This document shows, one piece after another, positions 21,602-32,990 of a stretch of 64,000 nucleotides of DNA. The stretch's first letter is position 1, and every line of letters begins with the position of its first letter. The notes beneath the pieces are model-generated. The model ran no database searches and was not told the origin of the DNA. It saw only the letters and a list, made by a program, of their open reading frames with translations. Position numbers and translations under genes: made by a program. The DNA comes from Bolinopsis microptera (taxonomy: Eukaryota; Ctenophora; Tentaculata; Lobata; Bolinopsidae). The stretch lies in the NCBI RefSeq assembly GCF_026151205.1, contig NC_087073.1:14899837-14963836 (forward strand), given 5' to 3'.

Positions 21602-22979
21602 TCGAACAATTGAAACAAATCAAATTGGCGGGCAAACGATCCGTTTCATGATATCATGTATAAAAACAATGCCAATCATCAGTGCCAAATAGAATAATGA
21701 ATTGTAGCGCTATGACATGTTGCTCCTTTATAAAATAATTTTTATCGATCATGAAACATTTTCAAAATTATCAAAATTTCCAAAATTTCCAAAAAACAGT
21801 TTATTGTGTCCGTCCCAATTTTAAAATTGTCTATGAAGTAAGGTAGTAAGATATCTTTGGCTTTTAAAGTTGTAAACTGCGTTGGCCTTCGTGTAGTGGT
21901 AGAGGAAAATTCTTTACTGAGTTCCGTGAAGCTGGTAGAATTAGGATCCGTATTTGAGAGTTAATTGTTGATTCTGGTTATCAAACGAGAGTGCTCAACA
22001 ACGACGAGTCGAAGGAGCATAACTAATAAATAGTTGTTGTTTGGTTTCCCAAAGAGAGTGCTCGACTGCAGTTAAGCAGGAGCATTATAATTCGAACAAT
22101 TGAAACAAATCAAATTGGCGGGCAAACGATCCGTTTCATGATATGTATAAAAACAATACCAATCATCAGTGCCAAATAGAATAATGAATTGTAGCGCTAT
22201 GACATGTTGCTCCTTTATAAAATAATTTTTATCGATCATGAAACATTTTCAAAATTATCAAAATTTACAAAATTTCCAAAAAACAGTTTATTGTGTCCGT
22301 CCCAATTTTAAAATTGTCTATGAAGTAAGGTAGTAAGATATCTTTGGCTTTTAAAGTTGTAAACTGCGTTGGCCTTCGTGTAGTGGTAGAGGAAAATTCT
22401 ATTTGATTTGTTTCAATTGTTCGAATTATAATGCTCCTGCTTAACTGCAGTCGAGCACTCTCTTTGGGAAACCAAACAACAACTATTTATTAGTTATGCT
22501 CCTTCGACTCGTCGTTGTTGAGCACTCTCGTTTGATAACCAGAATCAACAATTAACTCTCAAATACGGATCCTAATTCTACCAGCTTCACGGAACTCAGT
22601 AAAGAATTTTCCTCTACCACTACACGAAGGCCAACGCAGTTTACAACTTTAAAAGCCAAAGATATCTTACTACCTTACTTCATAGACAATTTTAAAATTG
22701 GGACGGACACAATAAACTGTTTTTTGGAAATTTTGTAAATTTTGATAATTTTGAAAATGTTTCATGATCGATAAAAATTATTTTATAAAGGAGCAACATG
22801 TCATAGCGCTACAATTCATTATTCTATTTGGCACTGATGATTGGTATTGTTTTTATACATATCATGAAACGGATCGTTTGCCCGCCAATTTGATTTGTTT
22901 CAATTGTTCGAATTATAATGCTCCTGCTTAACTGCAGTCGAGCACTCTCTTTGGGAAACCAAACAACAACTATTTATTA
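21602..22979. mobile_element. 1.4 kb compound palindromic element with 13-bp target duplication
   Basis: Unit U (about 486 bp, 21602-22087) begins TCGAACAATTGAAACAAATC. It is followed by a second, 5' partial copy (about 22088-22400), then by an inverted copy (about 22401-22979) that pairs with both. Identity is nearly complete; the copies differ by a 4-bp indel in GATATCATGTATAA and a few substitutions. The whole block is bracketed by TATACTACATCAT at 21589-21601 and 22980-22992, which looks like a target-site duplication. No ORF is present. A diverged copy of U lies at about 27955-28105. Confidence 0.85.
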
Positions 22980-22992
22980 TATACTACATCAT

Positions 22993-24060
22993 GTATAATT
23001 AATAGACGATGAACATGCATCTTCATGTCCATTGTCTATTAATTATTTGATCCAGTGTACTATCATTATCAATTATGGATACAGGATAAGATGTGAAATG
23101 GAAAGGAGATAATTTAAAAGCATCCACATGCTATCCTCTCGTGGGCCACCCAGGCCCAGCCTCTCTTTAAAAAAAAGGAGATAATTTGTCAAACAATATG
23201 ATTTTCACAAACTCTAATGATGAACACTTTTGCTGTACAGAAATCTTTCTCACTAAACGACGTGGGGATATGCTCTTTGGTGAGGCCAATGTTGACAATA
23301 GAAAGAAAGGAGTTACCTTGTGTTAAACTACTGTCCCGCACAGGTGGCAGGAGCTGATAATTTAACAACAAACTACAAAGTGAATAAAGAGATAAGAAAT
23401 TAATTGTCCTCGATGGAAGGTCCTAGAAGAATATAATAAGCGATCAGGGTTAATCATACGAAACGAAACACAATATTTACTACCCGCTCCTATTATTCAA
23501 TTCAATCTACAAAAATAGTTATCTGATTTATGACCCGGCGGGAACGTGATCTCGTCACTCAATCAGAGATCTCATCAGAAGCTGTACCATTGGTACCAAG
23601 CATGTTGAAGATGACAATCAGCTCATAAGCACTGATAGATATCATAAAAAACAAGAATATACTAAGCAAGGTCTAGGAAAACAGTCATTATTACGCTATT
23701 AATTTCGAAGACTGATAATGCATTGATAATACCATATTTGTCCCCTCCTAAACATCGTGAGCACGTGTCACAGCAGATAGAAATGCAAACCCTCTGTTCT
23801 GAAAGGTTAGAGTTGTACGGTTAGTATAATTGTAAGCAGTGGACACTTGTTTCCCGGTTCGAAGTTTGTTCGTATTTAATTAAGGGTTTCAATGGAAACG
23901 AGCGTGATAACGAAGGTTACAAGATATTAAACTATAAAACAGCACAATGAATAATCCGACAAACTCCTACTTCAAATCATAATTAACCAGACTCATCTCG
24001 CCCAAAAACGCCCAAAAATCTAGCGCTCTAATATAAAACTATAAAATACAGATAGTACAG
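22993..24060. other. intergenic, nothing recognised apart from a short retroposon
   Basis: AT-rich sequence between the palindromic element and the pyrimidine-rich repeat field. It contains the 58-bp insertion at 23116-23173; no gene was seen. Confidence 0.5.
23102..23187 (+). mobile_element. very short retroposon-like insertion with 14-bp target duplication and A tail
   Basis: The 14-mer AAAGGAGATAATTT occurs at 23102-23115 and again at 23174-23187. Between them lie 58 bp ending in CTTTAAAAA. The insert contains GGGCCACCCAGGCCC, a perfect 5-bp stem with a 5-base loop. Target duplication plus A tail are hallmarks of L1-type reverse transcription of a small RNA. The source RNA is not recognised. 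Confidence 0.7.
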
Positions 24061-24109
24061 TCAACTCGCCTTGACCGTACCTAAACTCTTTTAAAACTTA
24101 TCCTTAACC

Positions 24110-24740
24110 TAATCTAGATGACCTGAATCAACCACTGTTGATTTCCCCGTAACGACAGGCCCCATCCTAGGTATCCAGGATCCAACCTAGGTATCCAGGA
24201 TCCAACCGAACCAACCTTCGTTGATTCTCCCTGTACCCTAATCTAATCAAGATGACCTAAATCAACCATCGCTGATTCTTCCTCTAACGACACGTCCCAT
24301 CCGTACTCACCAGGATCCAACCATAACTGGTCCTGGTCTCTTATAATAGTCCGGCATCAATCATGACCCTCTATCGAATAAGGTAAGAACCCAAAATGAC
24401 TAACAATCCAATTACTACAAAATATACGTCCTAATTACAATATATACTGTAAAACGCACGTTCTTACTCTGCCCTTACTTATCACGGTCAACCCTCGTTG
24501 GCCGTCTCTGACGGAATCTTATCCTTAAACTACACTTACATAACACTTTCAGCCTTCGTTGACCGTCCTTATATTATCAGGCCCAAACCTACTATAGTTC
24601 ACTCTTGCTCTACCTGAGCCCATTTGTTGCTGAGACGCCCCTTGGTGTCGGACCAACCATTGTTGACCCTGGCTACAACAAAGCCAATCCCCGCATATGC
24701 CCTCCATCCTGAATCAGCCCTTGCTGACCATCTCTACGCT
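24110..24740. repeat. field of small hairpin repeats, YCARCCNTYGYTGAYY
   Basis: At least seven imperfect palindromes recur roughly every 40-100 bp: ATCAACCACTGTTGAT (24127), CCAACCTTCGTTGATT (24212), ATCAACCATCGCTGATT (24260), TCAACCCTCGTTGGCC (24488), TCAGCCTTCGTTGACC (24550), CCAACCATTGTTGACC (24654), TCAGCCCTTGCTGACC (24713). A 21-bp perfect tandem copy (CCTAGGTATCCAGGATCCAA) sits at about 24168-24208. The plus strand is markedly pyrimidine-rich compared with its surroundings. Confidence 0.7.
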
Positions 24741-25233
24741 AAAGCCTGACTACAAATGCCTCTATCCCGATAACAGTAACTACGTAATGCTCCACTATTA
24801 TACGACCGCCACTATTATACTAACCACTATAACCAGCTACCTAACTGAACGACCTAACCTTAACAGGTTCTAGCTCCCGAACCTGCCCGGTATCAAAATG
24901 ACCCACCTCTCGATCGGGTAAACTGTCACTCAACTATCCCCAAAATCTAACCCTCTCTCCCTGCCCCTCCTGCCCCCGATAGTCTAAACAATCTTCCACT
25001 ATCCAGTTGATAGTCACGCCATTGTAACCTTAGTAATCTCTGAACACTCCATAAACTACCCTCGTGTTGGCCTAAACATATGTTAAACCTCTTACTACAG
25101 TACTTGCCCCGGCTAAACAATCCCTAACTATCTTGTCGATAGTTCCAACAAAGTAACCCTAGTAATCTATAAACACTCCATAAACTACCCTCGTGTTGAC
25201 CTAAACATATGTTAAACCTCTTACTACAGTATA
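24741..25233. repeat. pyrimidine-rich satellite-like DNA with about 124-bp tandem duplication
   Basis: From about 24985 to 25233 two copies of about 124 bp lie in tandem, sharing ACACTCCATAAACTACCCTC and CCTAAACATATGTTAAACCT. Each copy holds a different CTATC...GATAG hairpin (CTATCCAGTTGATAG, CTATCTTGTCGATAG): the loop changed while the stem was kept. The preceding part has no recognised feature. Confidence 0.75.
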
Positions 25234-25645
25234 CTAACAATGTCTGTCCCTCTCGTCTGTTGTCACATAATAATAGAACAGCATTGTTCACAATTTGTAT
25301 GTCGCACAGAATTATGTGTCATCCTTATTGATGTACTTACCTTTGAGCGAATATACACGCTGACCAGTCTTTGCTTCCAATTCTTAGCACCAGTAATTGG
25401 GCACTGGAAAAATCGGCACTATCAATGATTCATAAAAGAAGAAATACAAATTAATTCTGAAATTCGGTTCATGTGGTTTATGACTCGTATTTTGAAAACA
25501 TGAAAACTCAATTTGTTGGTTTATTTAATAAAAATTTCTTAATATGAATATTATATAATATAATTATTGAAACATTAAGAGCCATCATTACATATCTCTA
25601 TATATTATATAACCCAATGCTTGAAATGTTGACTAGTTAAAAATA
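25234..25645. other. 3' flank of sulfotransferase B
   Basis: AT-rich sequence downstream of the minus-strand gene. A 62-codon plus-strand open stretch (25240-25428) shows no family features. Confidence 0.4.
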
Positions 25646-26749
25646 CTATCCACTTGTTTCGATCTCACTTTTAAAGTTTAACGAAGGAAACCCATCCTCA
25701 CCCAATTTGGTGTACCCTAATATCTCGAAATCTCTTTTATAAATCTTTAAAACAATCTGTCTCTGTTCCTCATTTAGACCGGCCCAATATTGATAAACAA
25801 ACTCCATGCTATCATGGGTATCCTTGCCTTGTTCCACTCTTGATCCAGGATACTCGACATTCTCAGTTCCTGTTAGTTTCTGTATCAGTGGTATGTACTG
25901 TCCCATTTCTTCGACTTGAATCACCACGTCGTACGGGAAACGGCAGATATCCATTTGCTTCCACTGTGGCATTATATGTGGATCCCATTGACTTGCCAAC
26001 TTGATTCTCTGTTCAACAAATAGAATAAAGTGCTCAGTGTCTGTGATATTTTTAGGGGGAACAAAGTACTTATTGTGTCGGAGTTGCTTGTCTCGAAATG
26101 CTGATATTAATCGAACTATTGGGTTTCTGATCGCCATTATCTTAACGTAGTTGTCAAATTCTGTCCTATCTTTGAAGAATTGTTTTTTCACAACCGGTAT
26201 ATAATGTCCATCCGGCTTGGTATGAAAATCGTGGCTTTTATCAGTAATACCATCAATACAAAACAGAAACCTTTTAAAACTCGTACTGCCAGTCTTAGGA
26301 TTACTTCCATAGAGTATGTGATACTTTTTCTTTGCTATGAGTAATCGTGGCTTTGAAAACTTATCCAAGAGGTTCCAAGCGGTTGAAATGTTTCGTGCTG
26401 CACAGTTCTCTCTTATTTTAGCTAGAATTTTGTGAGATTTTTCCAGTGTGTCTTTTTGGATGTCGTTCAGTTCTGAATACCTTTCAAGATGAGCATATTG
26501 ATCCGTTTTGATGATTATATTATTTCTAACACTCTGATCCACCGATTTAGAAGAGTCATTTGTTGATTCGGTATTCTTAATATCGCTTGAGTTGGATTGA
26601 GGAGTTAAGATACGATCACTCTCCGTTTTGTTGGACGATACAACTGTTATCGTAGTACCATGGTCTGCATCATGGTTATAATTCAGTAGCATCAGTAGTA
26701 CAAACACTAGAGATGTGCAAACTAGCACTAACATTCTGTTCTCAACCAT
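25646..26749 (-). CDS. carbohydrate sulfotransferase B (tandem paralogue of A)
   Basis: A 367-residue type II membrane protein. It starts MVENRM, ten bases after an acceptor-like TACTAATTCAG. A hydrophobic anchor (LVLVCTSLVFVLLMLLNY) and Ser/Asn-rich stem are followed by the conserved catalytic part: LEKSHKILAKIRENCAARNI, NPKTGSTSFKRFLF (5'-PSB loop) and AIRNPIVRLISAFRDK (3'-PB). The C-terminal part has WKQMDICRFPYDVVIQVEEM and ends in GYTKLGEDGFP. Identity to A is high through the catalytic domain and low in the stem, as expected for tandem paralogues under purifying selection on the fold. Both PAPS-binding motifs are intact, so both copies look functional. The acceptor glycan is unknown. 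Confidence 0.88.
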   Translation of the reverse strand: MVENRMLVLVCTSLVFVLLMLLNYNHDADHGTTITVVSSNKTESDRILTPQSNSSDIKNTESTNDSSKSVDQSVRNNIIIKTDQYAHLERYSELNDIQKDTLEKSHKILAKIRENCAARNISTAWNLLDKFSKPRLLIAKKKYHILYGSNPKTGSTSFKRFLFCIDGITDKSHDFHTKPDGHYIPVVKKQFFKDRTEFDNYVKIMAIRNPIVRLISAFRDKQLRHNKYFVPPKNITDTEHFILFVEQRIKLASQWDPHIMPQWKQMDICRFPYDVVIQVEEMGQYIPLIQKLTGTENVEYPGSRVEQGKDTHDSMEFVYQYWAGLNEEQRQIVLKIYKRDFEILGYTKLGEDGFPSLNFKSEIETSG

Positions 26750-28162
26750 CTTCTCTGACCTGAATTAGTATTATTCTTGTTAATTTATAATTTCGCCAGG
26801 ATTATTTCTCTACTTTCAACTAGATACTAATTAAATTGTTAAAATATAGACAATGTTATCATGGCGCTAGAATATTGGCAATACCGCGATTGTTCTTTGA
26901 AGATCCGTGATGGTGATATTGTAACATCCGCATAAGGTGGCTCTATTAAAATAGTTACAGTCTTTTACTCCGGTATATAGCAAATTACAAACGTTCAACC
27001 TTGTTGATCTAAAGCAAATTGATTCAACTGTGCGCAGAAGAATGTATAAAATCAATGTATACTGTACTTATAGTAGGAATAAGTAGGCCCATCACCACAC
27101 GAAAACATTCAAAAATCTTCAAATTGTTGCAACTCAATATGACTGCGGTATAAAATGGGCAACGTAGATTTATATAATGTTACAATAACAAGTTAATGTC
27201 GACTTTAATACTCGAACAACAAACTGCTCAGTGCGCAACGTATATAAGGAAGGTTTGTCTGTGTATACAACACACATTTCCACTCCACATGGGATTTGTT
27301 GGATAAGTAGACAGAGCCTGGAACTAAACAATATGATACACCGAGGGCTATGTTCTCCTGAGGTGGTGTCTGAAATTTTGTTTCCCAATTTTACCATTCG
27401 AGCCCTCATGGAAAAAGTTCTAAAAATGTTTTAATAGATATAAACGACGTCATTCGAGTTCCTGGTTGATAAACATAACTTGTTTTGCAAAGCTCAATAC
27501 AACTAACTACCAGATATAGATCTCTACAACTATTTGATCTAAGTTTATCATGTTTCTCTGTAAAGGAAGTTGGTCGTTACCCACCGTCCACAATTTGATG
27601 AGGACGTTTACTATATTGACACTACTCATGATCCTTGATTAGTTCTTTGTCACCTCACTGTGTACGTGTCTGTATTATAATAGTCCTGGCCAAATTTAAT
27701 AATTTGATGTTGAATTCGGTTACGTTTAAATAAAGCAAGCCTTAAATGTCCGTTGTACTGCAGTTGTGTTACAACAAAATTATGCCCAGTCACGAAACTT
27801 ACCAATAGAATAAATTAAAACTTACACAAATTAGATACAAAATATCTAATCGAGATTTGGGTAGAGTCGTGAACATGAAATGAAAACGCCGTAATAGAAT
27901 TCAAATATAATATGGTTTATTACTATTATTTCAAACAAAGAATAACGCTCAATGCGGGCAAACGATCCGTTTCTATTCATGAAGTGTAAAAAACAATACC
28001 AATCCTCAGTACCAAATAAGAATAATGAATTTAAGAGATATGGTATGTTGCTCTTTTATAAAATAGGGAGCTGGTAGAGTTAGGATCCATATTTTATTAC
28101 TATTATATTGTTTTAAAGTTAAACCATCTGAACATATCTCCCACAATAGGAGCTCTAGCTGT
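26750..28162. other. intergenic between divergent sulfotransferase B and AGGF1
   Basis: AT-rich, shared upstream region of two divergently oriented genes. A diverged copy of the 21.6-23.0 kb palindrome unit lies at about 27955-28105, directly before the AGGF1 acceptor-like site (CTCCCACAATAG, ending at 28149). Otherwise nothing is recognised. Confidence 0.5.
27955..28105 (+). repeat. diverged copy of the palindrome unit U
   Basis: Shares GCGGGCAAACGATCCGTTTC, the AAAACAATACCAATC and CAAATA...GAATAATGAATT segments, TATAAAATA, and (after an internal deletion) AGCTGGTAGARTTAGGATCC with the unit at 21627-21960. It lacks the central part and the inverted arm. Confidence 0.8.
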
Positions 28163-31100
28163 ATGGATGACTTTATAGCGCTGGGCAAGGACAAACAGAA
28201 AACAGAAGAGTTTGATGTTTTGAAGCTGACAGTTGACAGTCCAACTGAGAAAAACCAGACTGATGAAAGTTCTGTTGATTCTGGAAAAAGTTTACCATCG
28301 GCAGTGAAACCGTTCTATCCGAGATGTAAACGAATATTGACTCGAGCTCCGTTTAGAACAGCTACAACAGCTCAACCATCCAATTTACAATCTACTAGCT
28401 CACAAGCTGCAGATTCACAACCTGAAAATTCACAACCTGCAAACAGCGCCCCAAAATGTCCTGCTCAGCCACCCCAAAATGGAGCTGCAGCAAAAACGGA
28501 CACACTTACTAACGGACACCACGTGGCACCGTCAAAATCTACAAGTTCAGTCGCGCAAATCTCGTTACAACAGCTAATGTCAGTGGATGAGAAACAGGAG
28601 CAGCTACCTGCTAAGAAGACAGCTGTGGACACGGATGAGCGCTTGGTGCGACTGAGGAACATGTTGAAACAAGCGGAAGCTGAAAAGGTGACGTTGAGAG
28701 GATATGTGGCTGACTTGCAAGCTAAACTGGCAGCTGTACCTAAGAGGACTACTAGCAAGTGTAGCGAGGTGCAGACAGATGAGAATGGTTAGTGAGTTTT
28801 AGTTAAAAGCAATGATTTGATTTGGTCACTTTTTACATGCCATTTCACTAAATCAACCAATTGCCGTTTTGGAAATGCGTATTAATTTTTTGAAAAATCT
28901 TACCTACCCAGCCATTATTATAATGGCATTATACCGAATTTATTGAAATTCGTCATTCTAATATAAAGATCATCATTACTACTAATATTTGACAGGAGTT
29001 AAGTGTCCTACATGTAACACAAACGTGGAGCCACATGTTCTCATCAAGTCTTTTGGAGATGATTTTACTTTCGACACGGACGCGAACAAGTTTGTTCAGA
29101 TTTCATCTGGATACTTCTACGATCCCGTAAGATGAACATTTTATAATGTTATTTTACCTGTCGCAGTTGTTATAACTTTATGGATATGTTGCATGCATGA
29201 TTTTTTCAAATTTGTCCTTACATAATGTCCAGAATTATCATGTTTAGTCGAGTGATAAAAGTTAAAACCGTAAAAACCTCAAGATAATGCTAGATTGATT
29301 TCGATTGAATAATCCCAAACGATGTGTTTAACATTTCCTACCCTTTAATTTTAACAGCCTATTCCAGGACACGCAACTCTTTCACTGTCAAGATAACGAC
29401 ATTCTGTATTTCTGGGACACGGCTAACAACGTGTACCACTACCACTCTAAATTACCGGTCACGGAAGAGGAGCAACAGGAGCATTCCAGTGAGGGATCCG
29501 AGGAGGAGGGGGAACTCACTGACGAACCTGCTACGTGAGTTAATTGATTAATTAGTTAATTAAGTTGATTGTTTGAGTACTTGATTGCCTGATACAATTA
29601 CTTTGCTACTTAATTACTTTGTTAATGCTAAAAGAGTGTTTATAAAAACAAAAACTGAATGTATCTGGGTGTTTATATATATATAGATATATGTTTCAAA
29701 ATAAATTGTTAACTGTCGTTAGATGCTGCCGGAGGTTTTAGACTTCCGTTAGCTATTTCAAACCGATCCCATCATACCCTATACACCAATTTACCGTTGC
29801 AAATAGGTTATTATACACATTTACGTATTACGGAGTATATGTGTAATGTACATATCATATAGCACCACGATTGTTTTATTTTAAAACAATATCATGTTAC
29901 TCAATATGCTGTTATACGTGTATTGCTTTCTCACACTTAGTATTTATATTGTGGCGTTGATCATGCCATTCATTAGAGATGGGTGACGGTTTCTCGGGTT
30001 TCTGTGCTAATTTTTTTCCATGAAACTATCGAGTCGAAAGCAGAAGTTTGGCCTTTTTCAGTCTGTCATCGAATGTCTATAATAGATTGACTTGAACAAG
30101 GACAAAATACGGGTTTTATTATTTTACACTTCCCTTACGACACAGTGTTCTCTACAGGCGGGGTGCCGCCTCTCTACCGTACATGTGTATGTCTCGCATA
30201 ATATCCTCACATGGGCTTTTTAGATCGGTTTTTCAAAGCCTGTTGATTTGCCCTTTTTATCAGTTTATTAACAAATTGTGTTGCGTGAACTTCTTTCTTT
30301 TTTATTTAGCGATCTTGGCAGAAATCCCAAAAAGTCGTAACCCCAGTCTTTTGACTGAGCAAGAATTCCGCATGTAAACTAATAGTTACGTAAGTGTGAT
30401 GCTAAAAACGTGGTCGGGAAGTGCCGTGTTCCCAGAAAAGAAAGCTATTCCTGGGTAGTGGAGAATTATCGAGCTGACAGCTGATTATATGTACTCTTGT
30501 TACAGAGTCAGTGACGAGCTAAAAGATGCCGCCTATCTGGCCATGAAAGAAAGTGGAGTAGAGTTTATTGCTAGCATGAACATGTACTTCAACAAAAATA
30601 CAGGTCAGTGATGATGATGATGATGATCAATAAGCATTCTCCGTTAAAATTTCAAGCATTATGATTTAGTTGGTTTATTGACGAAGAGTTTATTAGTTGT
30701 ATTTAATCCGATTTTGTGTTTTGCTGATTATTTATGTCATCGCAGGTTTATACTACTGCCAGAGTTCAGGTCTCTACTATGACACAAAGATGTCTGTGTT
30801 TTACACGCTAGAGGAAGGGAAGTACTCTTACCATTCGAGCGCTAAGCCAGACGAGACCAAATCGGGTGAGTTGGTCACAGTTTTCAATGTTATATTGCGT
30901 AACGCGCGATGACATTAGATATGATAAAATCTTGCATCCTCCACATTTGAAAAAGTCACGTGCGGCCCGACCGACCGTGTTTACCTTTGGAAACAACTGT
31001 AACTCAAACTGTAGAGTCGTTTGAAGTGATTTTAACTGTATCGAACATAAGTTCGGCATCGTCATCATCGAACAAGGTAGGGATATCACTTTTGTTGTCT

Positions 31101-32710
31101 TGGGAACGGGATTTGAGAACTATCTGCCTGCCGAATTTCTCGTCCGTATTTGCAAATCCAATTAAATCAAACTCCCTCTTGAATATTAACATGAAGCATG
31201 TTCGTGATGAGAGAACCGAGTAACGAATCAAAAATCACTTCTATTTTCCAATTAAGTTTACCCAAAGATTAGTTTGAAATATTTGTATCGATTAACTCGC
31301 AAACATTTTCCGTCACTAAACGCTAAACCTGGAACTCGGGCCGATTTTAATGATTTCTCCTAAAACTTGACACCGGATAATCGTACCCGCTCTAAGAGAA
31401 CACTGGGTTGTTGTTAGAATGTGTAGAACAAACTACAGGATGACTCCATACTTTTCTTGCACTATGATCAAGTTTACGGTACTCAAAATGTGTGACTCAT
31501 AATGTTCAGTGTGGTCGGGGACCGGGGTAAAGTTTCTACTCAACTACATATATATTTAATCAAAAATCTCTTCTGAACACGAGCCATAATCTACAAACAC
31601 ACTCATCCAATTCAAAATGTTGCGTCCAAGATGCACAACTTCCTGACATATTAAAAGACAGATCTAATTTAACATTAAAAAGTTTCAATCGCTCCCTACT
31701 ATTAGCTACTCTTCTTAAACCAACCGAGTTTCCGAGCTAACCATATATCTCCTCAGCGTTTGCAAAGACGTGTATCAGGGCGATAGTAAAAGATACATCC
31801 TGTCACAAAGTTAAACCAGGACAACTGTACATGTTTACTTGTATGGGTGGTTCTGTAGGCCGAGGTTGGTTGTCCATATTATATACTCTTCTTGATGATA
31901 TTTATTTAAAATCTGCATTCTTTAATCCATGATAATCTCGTTCTTGGTGCGAATAAATGGACTTATTTTCATAGAGTACTCAATACTAATACGAATTCTT
32001 AAACCATATCGATGAAATACCCAGTAACCCAGACCCTACCACTTTGTATTTCTTCAGAAGGTAACCACGTGGCAGTGTTTCCAGAGATAAGAGTCAGTAA
32101 ACGTCACGCTACTGTCTCCTACTGTAGTGGCAGGTGAGTGCCTCAATATCACCGTAGAGTGTAGCTAGTATTATAGTTGTTATGTGGTCTTCTTTGCCAT
32201 TATGTTCTTCAATATTTAGTTTGAATTCTCCGATTTGAAATGTTGATATATAGTTGTTTTACAGGTATTACATAATGGACGAGGGGACAATGAACGGTTC
32301 ATTTCTCAACGGAGTGAGACTAAGTGTTCAAAAAGTTGTCAGCGAAAGGTTTTTAGCATAACGAAATATTCTCGTTTGTTTTTAAACTCTACGGAAGCAT
32401 CAGCACGCAAATATTTCCGATAATAGCCTAAAACCCGATTTGTGAATATCAAAAATCCCTTCCACACTGTAACATGATGACCCCCAGATTCGAACTGTCC
32501 CACCTAGACGAGCTACGTATCGGGAGCACGACTCTCCAACTCCACATCCACGCTAACCACGACACGTGCAAATGGTGTGAGCCGGGGCTCAATGTCCCCT
32601 CCGACAAACCCATCGCTACCACCATCTCAGAGCCTCCGACCCTGTATAAACAGAGGAATAAGGAGACGAACAGGTTGAAACGGAAATATAAACTCATGGG
32701 TAGTGGTTGA
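28163..32710 (+). CDS. AGGF1: AGGF1 homologue (coiled coil, OCRE, FHA), apparently without G-patch
   Basis: Nine exons with matching phases: 28163-28787, 28996-29126, 29368-29534, 30506-30603, 30746-30865, 31757-31864, 32058-32133, 32265-32348, 32488-32710, giving 543 residues. In order: a low-complexity N-terminus, a coiled coil (MLKQAEAEKVTLRGYVADLQ), aromatic OCRE-like repeats (GYFYDP, YFWDTANNVYHYH, GLYYCQSSGLYYDTK) and an acidic GELTDE stretch. The FHA domain follows: CIRAIVKD, GGSVGR, RVSKRHATV, DEGTMNGSFLNGVRL, RIGSTTLQLHIH. Last is the AGGF1-specific DTCKWCEPG. Human AGGF1 (714 residues) continues into a G-patch, but here a TGA follows KRKYKLMGSG. A GTAGTG donor two codons before the stop would allow further exons, though I find no G-patch downstream. 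Confidence 0.88.
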
Positions 32711-32990
32711 ATACCTTTAGCTTAACTTTTTCATACCTATTGTGTTTCAAAAAATATTTGCTGCTATGACTTATTATCTTATCTGGGAAGAATGATATGT
32801 GATTTTTAGCCACTCATATATTGTATTTTTGGTTTTGTACTTTTTAATTATTATTATTTTCCCGGATTTGTGTTTCTTTTAACCTCCACCCTTATTACTT
32901 GTGTGAACTGTGAATAGATTGCACGAATACATTCTGTGAAGTGACATGTCTGAATTTTATGAGTATTTATACTTATATAATTTTTCGAAT
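32711..32990. other. 3' flank of AGGF1
   Basis: AT-rich sequence, nothing recognised. Confidence 0.4.

Noticed and set aside
21880-21960. tRNA-like A box (GTGTAGTGGTAGAGG) in the palindrome unit
   Set aside because: No convincing B box or cloverleaf follows, so I do not call a tRNA or SINE.
30960-31231. Overlapping plus and minus open frames in an AGGF1 intron (minus frame contains FDDDDAELMFDTVK)
   Set aside because: The exons on either side join in phase without it, and neither frame shows family features. Kept only as a remote possibility of a nested gene.
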